Positions 59,555-64,000 of a stretch of 64,000 nt of DNA are shown piece after piece. The position numbers and the translations under genes were made by a program. Positions within the stretch are counted from its first letter, which is position 1. The number at the start of each line of letters is the position of its first letter. Below the pieces are notes generated by a model. That model was given only the letters and a program-made list of their open reading frames with translations. It was not told the origin of the DNA and searched no databases. Source of the stretch: Candidatus Thiodubiliella sp. (GTDB lineage: Bacteria; Pseudomonadota; Gammaproteobacteria; PS1; Pseudothioglobaceae); the NCBI GenBank assembly GCA_029237605.1, contig JAQRGB010000001.1, positions 372,311-436,310 of the forward strand. Reading direction: 5' to 3'.

Positions 59555-61381
59555 TTATACCAAAGTTAATAAAGTTTGACCTACAGTTACAGTATCGCCC
59601 TCCTTAATACTAATTCCAGTCACTACACCGTCTCGAATTGCTCTGATTTCAGTTTCCATTTTCATGGCTTCCAAAATAACTAACACATCACCTTTATTAA
59701 CCTTTTGATTTAATGTAACAACTACTTTCCAAATATTACCAGAAAGCGGCGCATTAATTTCTTCTTCACCATTTGTAAGTGTATCTGCAGCAATTTCTTT
59801 TCCAATTCCTGCACTTGTCACTGGTGCAGAAACATTAATAGCTGATTTCATTGAAGTAATATTACCACCTGCAGATACTTCAACATTATAAGAAGCGCCT
59901 TTAAATGAAACTATATAATTATTTTCTTTATCTACGTTATTAGCATCATCGGCAATCTTTGGCATCGACTCAAAGAAATCAGGATTATTACGATTTTCTA
60001 TAAAATTAATGCCCGCTTGTGGAAATAATGCATAAGTCAACAAATCGTCAATTTTATCTTTAGATAAAGTTAGTCTTTTTTCAATAGTAATTTTGTCAAA
60101 CTCTTGCTCAAGAATATGCATTTCTGGTGCAATATTATCGGCTGGGCGACAAGTAATCGGCTTGCTCCCATCTAGTATCTTATCTTGTAAAATCTTATCA
60201 ACTGGCGCTGGTGTTGCGCCATATTTACCTTTTAATATGCCAGCAGATTCTTTAGTAATAGTCTTGTAACGCTCGCCTGTTAACACATTCAAAACTGATT
60301 GTGTGCCAACAATTTGTGAAGTCGGTGTTACCAATGGGATATAACCTAAATCCTTACGAACACGCGGAATCTCGGCCAATACTTCGTCCATCTTATTAAC
60401 TGCATTTTGTTCACGCAACTGATTTTCCATATTAGTCAACATACCTCCTGGTACTTGTGACAATAAAATTCTTGAGTCTACACCTTTAAGCGACCCTTCA
60501 AACTGTGCATATTTGGCGCGAATCGGTCTAAAATAAGCGTCAATTTCTTCAAGTTTGCCTAAGTCTAACCCTGTTTTTCTTGGGCTATTTTCTAAAATAG
60601 AAACCACAGAATTTGTTGCAGAATGACCGTAAGTCATACTCATTGAACCAATCGCTGTATCCACGCGATCAATACCAGCTTCAACAGCTTTAATAATAGA
60701 TGTTGTTGAAAATCCTGTAGTTGCATGCGCGTGCAATTGAACTGGAATATAAATAGTTTCTTTTAATTTCTTAACTAAATCATAGGCATCATAAGGCTGT
60801 AATAATCCTGCCATATCTTTAATACATAAAGAATTAGCGCCCATGTCCTCAATTTTTTTTGCCATATCGATCCATGTTTGCATAGTATGTACTGGACTAA
60901 TGGTATAAGAAATAGTGCCTTGTGCATGTTGGCCTAACTTAATCGTTTGATTAATTGCCGTTTTAAGGTTACGAATATCATTCATCGCATCAAAAATACG
61001 AAACACACTCACGCCATTTTCAGTAGAACGATCAATAAACTTACGTACCACATCATCAGAATAGTGGCGATAACCCAACAGATTTTGCCCTCTTAATAAC
61101 ATTTGTTGAGGCGTGTTAGGCATAACTGCTTTAATTTCACGAATTCTATCCCAAGGGTCTTCTCCTAAATAACGAATACAAGCATCAAAAGTTGCACCAC
61201 CCCAAGATTCCATTGACCAATAGCCAACTCTATCCAATTTATCAGCAATAGGTAACATATCATCAATACGCATTCTAGTTGCAAATAAAGATTGCTGTGC
61301 ATCTCTAAAAACAAGCTCAGTAATTCCTACTTTATTTTTAGATACAGGTTTCTGAATAATATTTTTAAAAAAATTTATCAT
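59555..61381 (-). CDS. oadA: Oxaloacetate decarboxylase, alpha subunit (biotin protein)
   Basis: 608 residues. The carboxyltransferase domain has [18 protein letters not shown], the metal-binding [10 protein letters not shown], and [15 protein letters not shown]. The C-terminal biotinyl domain ends with the biotin site [12 protein letters not shown] (Lys near residue 573). It transfers the carboxyl of oxaloacetate to biotin and passes it to OadB. Biotin synthesis genes bioF and bioH are in the same window. Confidence 0.96.
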   Translation of the reverse strand: MINFFKNIIQKPVSKNKVGITELVFRDAQQSLFATRMRIDDMLPIADKLDRVGYWSMESWGGATFDACIRYLGEDPWDRIREIKAVMPNTPQQMLLRGQNLLGYRHYSDDVVRKFIDRSTENGVSVFRIFDAMNDIRNLKTAINQTIKLGQHAQGTISYTISPVHTMQTWIDMAKKIEDMGANSLCIKDMAGLLQPYDAYDLVKKLKETIYIPVQLHAHATTGFSTTSIIKAVEAGIDRVDTAIGSMSMTYGHSATNSVVSILENSPRKTGLDLGKLEEIDAYFRPIRAKYAQFEGSLKGVDSRILLSQVPGGMLTNMENQLREQNAVNKMDEVLAEIPRVRKDLGYIPLVTPTSQIVGTQSVLNVLTGERYKTITKESAGILKGKYGATPAPVDKILQDKILDGSKPITCRPADNIAPEMHILEQEFDKITIEKRLTLSKDKIDDLLTYALFPQAGINFIENRNNPDFFESMPKIADDANNVDKENNYIVSFKGASYNVEVSAGGNITSMKSAINVSAPVTSAGIGKEIAADTLTNGEEEINAPLSGNIWKVVVTLNQKVNKGDVLVILEAMKMETEIRAIRDGVVTGISIKEGDTVTVGQTLLTLV

Positions 61382-61384
61382 ATC

Positions 61385-61627
61385 CTAAGCTCCTCTATGC
61401 ATCTTAATAGCTTGCTCAATCACAAACTTAGACTCTTCATCTAATTCATCTACCATCTCGTCACAATGAGTCGATCCAATTTTAGTTAGCATTAAACTTT
61501 GTATTTTTTGAACAAAAACTGACATAAATTTAGTCATGAATACCATTAAAGTTAAAAATAAAAATACAAAACTCATGCCAAAAAAGGTTAAGTTGAATGC
61601 TTCTGTCATTAAATTTACTTTTTCCAT
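61385..61627 (-). CDS. oadG: Oxaloacetate decarboxylase, gamma subunit
   Basis: 80 residues with one membrane helix (about 10-35) followed by a soluble tail, the standard OadG topology. It lies directly upstream of oadA on the same strand and completes the OadGAB operon. OadG holds the complex together and binds zinc. Its sequence is weakly conserved across the family, so the call rests partly on gene order. Confidence 0.85.
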   Translation of the reverse strand: MEKVNLMTEAFNLTFFGMSFVFLFLTLMVFMTKFMSVFVQKIQSLMLTKIGSTHCDEMVDELDEESKFVIEQAIKMHRGA

Positions 61628-61647
61628 ATTATTTCACTTTATTAGTT

Positions 61648-61732
61648 TGGTACCGATGGACGGGGTCGAACCGTCACTCCAAAAGGAACCGGATTTTGAA
61701 TCCGGCGTGTCTACCAATTCCACCACATCGGC
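61648..61732 (-). tRNA. tRNA-Leu (anticodon CAA)
   Basis: Read on the minus strand, acceptor GCCGATG pairs with CATCGGT, the D arm has GTGGAATTGGTAGACAC, the anticodon loop reads TTCAAAA (CAA), a long variable arm follows, the T loop is GTTCGACCC, and CCA is encoded. It lies between oadG and infA. Confidence 0.94.
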
Positions 61733-61744
61733 AATATCTTTTTT

Positions 61745-61963
61745 TTATTTATGTCTAAAAGTAATTCTACCCTTGGTTAGATCATAAGGTGTCATTTCTA
61801 CAGTCACCTTATCCCCTGGTAAAATACGAATATAGTACTTACGAATTTTCCCAGAAATGTGTGCTAATACATTATGACCATTCTCTAACTCAACAGTAAA
61901 AGTAGTGTTTGGTAATTTTTCCTTAACTACACCCTCTAACTCAATATAATCACTTTTTGACAT
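61745..61963 (-). CDS. infA: Translation initiation factor IF-1
   Basis: 72 residues, the standard length, starting at the ATG at 61963 ([19 protein letters not shown]). The OB-fold core [21 protein letters not shown] and the end [12 protein letters not shown] match IF-1 closely. It is followed by the tRNA-Leu gene after 12 bases. Confidence 0.95.
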   Translation of the reverse strand: MSKSDYIELEGVVKEKLPNTTFTVELENGHNVLAHISGKIRKYYIRILPGDKVTVEMTPYDLTKGRITFRHK

Positions 61964-62089
61964 AGTTCTTAAATAATTTTTTTCAAATAAAGAAAATATC
62001 ATTTTACCTGATTGTTATGACTTAGATAAAAGCTTTAATGTTATACAAATACGCTATAATTACTACTTCTTATAAACATTTTTCCACCG

Positions 62090-62911
62090 ATGAAAATAAG
62101 TTTTGAATTTTTTCCACCACGAACAGAAAAAGGTAAACAAAATTTAAAAAAAGTTCGGCAAGAACTTAGTGTCATTAACCCAGAGTATTTTTCTGTTACC
62201 TTTGGTGCGCTTGGCACAACACAAGAAGCAACATTAGAAATAGTTTTAGATATTCAAAAAAATGACAGCGTATCTGCCACACCTCATATATCTTGCATTG
62301 ACTCAAAAAAAGAAATTATTGTTAAATTGCTTGACAAGTACAAAGCGGCTAATATTAATCGTATTGTTGTACTCAGAGGGGATATTCCATCTGGCGTACA
62401 TAATATTGGTGATTTTCATTATGCCAACGAACTAGTTGAATTTATTAAATCACAATATAACAGCCACTTCTATATTGAAGTGGCTGCCTATCCTGAAATA
62501 CACCCAGAATCTAAAAACAAACAAACAGACTTACATCATTTTGCTAACAAAGTAAGAGCTGGCGCAGATGGCGCTATCACACAATACTTTTATGATGCTA
62601 ATGCTTATTTTAAATTTATTGATGAAGTGGAAAAACTAAATATTAATATTTCAATCACCCCAGGCATTATGCCGATTACCAACTATGCACAACTAGTAAA
62701 GTTTTCTAATATGTGTGGTGCAAAAATTCCCAACTGGATTTTAACAAAATTAGAACTGTATCAAGACGACCATTATTCACTCAATGCGTTTGGATTAGAA
62801 GTCGTCACCAATTTATGCCAAACCTTGAAAGAACAAAATGTTAATAATTTCCATTTCTATTCAATGAATCGCTCGGAACCTTCTCTTAAGCTGGCAAAAA
62901 GCATAATGTAA
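62090..62911 (+). CDS. metF: Methylenetetrahydrofolate reductase
   Basis: 273 residues, the typical bacterial length. MKISFEFFPPRTEKGKQNL at the start carries the catalytic Glu of 'FEFFPP', and later parts VLRGDIPSG, VAAYPEIHPES and FYSMNRSE are diagnostic. It makes 5-methyltetrahydrofolate with NADH/FAD for methionine synthesis. It appears monocistronic and is divergent from infA. Confidence 0.95.
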   Translation: MKISFEFFPPRTEKGKQNLKKVRQELSVINPEYFSVTFGALGTTQEATLEIVLDIQKNDSVSATPHISCIDSKKEIIVKLLDKYKAANINRIVVLRGDIPSGVHNIGDFHYANELVEFIKSQYNSHFYIEVAAYPEIHPESKNKQTDLHHFANKVRAGADGAITQYFYDANAYFKFIDEVEKLNINISITPGIMPITNYAQLVKFSNMCGAKIPNWILTKLELYQDDHYSLNAFGLEVVTNLCQTLKEQNVNNFHFYSMNRSEPSLKLAKSIM

Positions 62912-62928
62912 CTATTTGTCATTATAAG

Positions 62929-63159
62929 ATGCCTCAAAAAAATCTACACTCTAATATTAAAGTTAATTTCACACAAATTAAGAGGCTTTGCATAATATTT
63001 AATAATAACTGTGAGAAAAACAAAACCATTAAAGCGCTAATGAACAATATCAAAAAGTTTGAAATTTTTAGCAAAAAAAAAGATGCGTATAAAAAGAGTT
63101 ATTTTCTAAGTTGGTATATGGAAAATCAATGCAATATAGAGACATATGTATACAATTAA
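62929..63159 (+). CDS. Doubtful small open frame downstream of metF
   Basis: 76 codons with no domain, signal or convincing ribosome-binding site. The product would be Lys/Asn-rich, as random AT-rich sequence often gives. It is listed only because the spacing after metF (17 bases) would allow co-translation. Confidence 0.25.
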   Translation: MPQKNLHSNIKVNFTQIKRLCIIFNNNCEKNKTIKALMNNIKKFEIFSKKKDAYKKSYFLSWYMENQCNIETYVYN

Positions 63160-63191
63160 CAAATTATCATAACTAGTTAGATGGTTCACTT

Positions 63192-63626
63192 TTATTTTCC
63201 AACTGCAACCCTGCCTTCTTCTTCAAACCGCGTAGTAAAATAACCTATAATTAGTCCAATAATAGCTCCTTCGGCAGTAAACCAAAATGGTGAAGTTAAT
63301 ATTTTATTCTCACTAAATATAGACAACATCATGGCTTGCATAACATCGAAAGCAAAAAAGATTAAAACAAAATTCATCCATATACCCGCTACAGGTGCGC
63401 GAACCCACCAGGGGAATGATAGCTTTAATATTGGATGATAGGCAAAGACCTCCGACATTCCAATAATTGCGCCAAATGTAGTGTACCACAGCAAAATACC
63501 CCATCTAAATAACAAATCAACTTCTGGTAAAAAATATGGTAAAAGAATAAAACCAGTAAGCCCAAATAAAAAACCTATTGCCTTACCAATTGCTATACGC
63601 GTTATTAATGATGAGCTTTTAAACAT
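63192..63626 (-). CDS. Polytopic membrane protein of unknown function
   Basis: 144 residues with four helices: about 10-30 (IGKAIGFLFGLTGFILLPYF), 38-57, 75-100 and 115-138. Short charged ends (RFEEEGRVAVGK) lie outside. The segment WWVRAPVAGIWMNFVLIFFAFD is distinctive. I do not recognise the family, and the neighbours give no clue. Confidence 0.7.
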   Translation of the reverse strand: MFKSSSLITRIAIGKAIGFLFGLTGFILLPYFLPEVDLLFRWGILLWYTTFGAIIGMSEVFAYHPILKLSFPWWVRAPVAGIWMNFVLIFFAFDVMQAMMLSIFSENKILTSPFWFTAEGAIIGLIIGYFTTRFEEEGRVAVGK

Positions 63627-63735
63627 ATTTTTTATCTTTTAGTAAAAAATATGTTTATTATATGCTGTTTTGAGTATTTTTTTTAAAAAACCTAAAATTT
63701 ACCCAATTTGATACTCTAGATTAATTAACTTTTAT

Positions 63736-64000
63736 TTATTTTTCTGAAATACTTTTATTCACTCTACTATCAAATAAAACTGATTTAAATAATTTTTTAA
63801 TATCATCATTGTCCTTAATTATATTTTCATCATAAAGGTTGTCTTTATATATAAGTTTTTCATATATCACTGCAGTAACAACTATATTTAAATACTTAGT
63901 AAGTTCAGTAAATACCGTCTCATAATGTTGATTTTTAATTTCTTCTTTATGAAATTTATATTTTAGACTGTCAACAATACTTATATAAATAATATCATCT
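63736..64000 (-). CDS. Uncharacterised protein, C-terminal 87 residues (5' end outside window)
   Basis: A minus-strand frame is open from the window edge to a stop at 63736-63738, with no start codon inside. The product is helical, rich in Lys, Asp and Tyr (for example SLKYKFHKEEIKN and YLNIVVTAVIYEKLIY). No motif is recognised. It is presumably a partial gene whose start lies beyond base 64000. Confidence 0.5.
   Translation of the reverse strand, partial: DDIIYISIVDSLKYKFHKEEIKNQHYETVFTELTKYLNIVVTAVIYEKLIYKDNLYDENIIKDNDDIKKLFKSVLFDSRVNKSISEK

Overview
This window is a stretch of AT-rich (roughly one third G+C by eye) bacterial chromosome. The gene set is gammaproteobacterial: EpmB, AmpG/NagZ recycling, KdsA/KdsB/LpxK with a YcaR/Trm112 protein, LolCD, RlmD, PrfC and a biotin-dependent Na+ oxaloacetate decarboxylase. 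A persulfide dioxygenase, an SQR-family flavoprotein, a class II cytochrome c-like protein, heavy AT bias and several eroding genes suggest a sulfur-oxidising gammaproteobacterium undergoing genome reduction. The closest picture is the SUP05 clade and its bivalve symbionts (vesicomyid or bathymodiolin). That placement is inference from gene content, not a database match.

Layout. 0-10 kb: a partial GST-family gene, an MMPL exporter / LolA-like / outer-membrane-barrel operon, ArsC-family reductase, a TlpA-like thioredoxin, epmB, a small RMF-like protein and uvrD. 10-15 kb (minus): a cell-wall recycling block (nagZ, ampG, rhodanese, a signal-less YkuD enzyme) ending with rlmD. 15-21 kb: YceI, ferredoxin YfhL, a cyclophilin-FKBP fusion, mraY, dCMP deaminase and prfC. 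21-22.3 kb: a wrecked methionine sulfoxide reductase gene. 22.5-33 kb (minus): gyrA, DAHP synthase, folE2, queD, parC, gcvP and hinT. 33-41 kb: redox and sulfur genes (SQR-family flavoprotein, nitroreductase, DUF4395 protein, cytochrome, HI0933 flavoprotein, persulfide dioxygenase), with broken Crp/Fnr and TlpA genes among them, then dapB. 41.6-42.8 kb: a three-gene module reading as toxin, antitoxin and SecB-like chaperone. 42.9-53.9 kb: kdsA, trpC, OsmC, tRNA-Ser, thiG, bioF-bioH, purE-purK, a dead LysE-family exporter, folD and kdsB. 54-64 kb: lpxK, lolC-lolD, panD, oadB-oadA-oadG, tRNA-Leu, infA, metF and unknown membrane or partial genes.

The most striking element is the apparent toxin-antitoxin-chaperone (TAC) module directly upstream of dapB. 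TAC systems tie antitoxin stability to a dedicated SecB-like chaperone, and a complete one in an otherwise shrinking genome stands out. The second theme is decay: at least four genes (msrA/msrB fusion, crp/fnr-like, tlpA-like, lysE-like) still show family signatures across frameshifts and stops, and three of the frameshifts fall in or beside A-tracts. No transposase, prophage or CRISPR array was seen.
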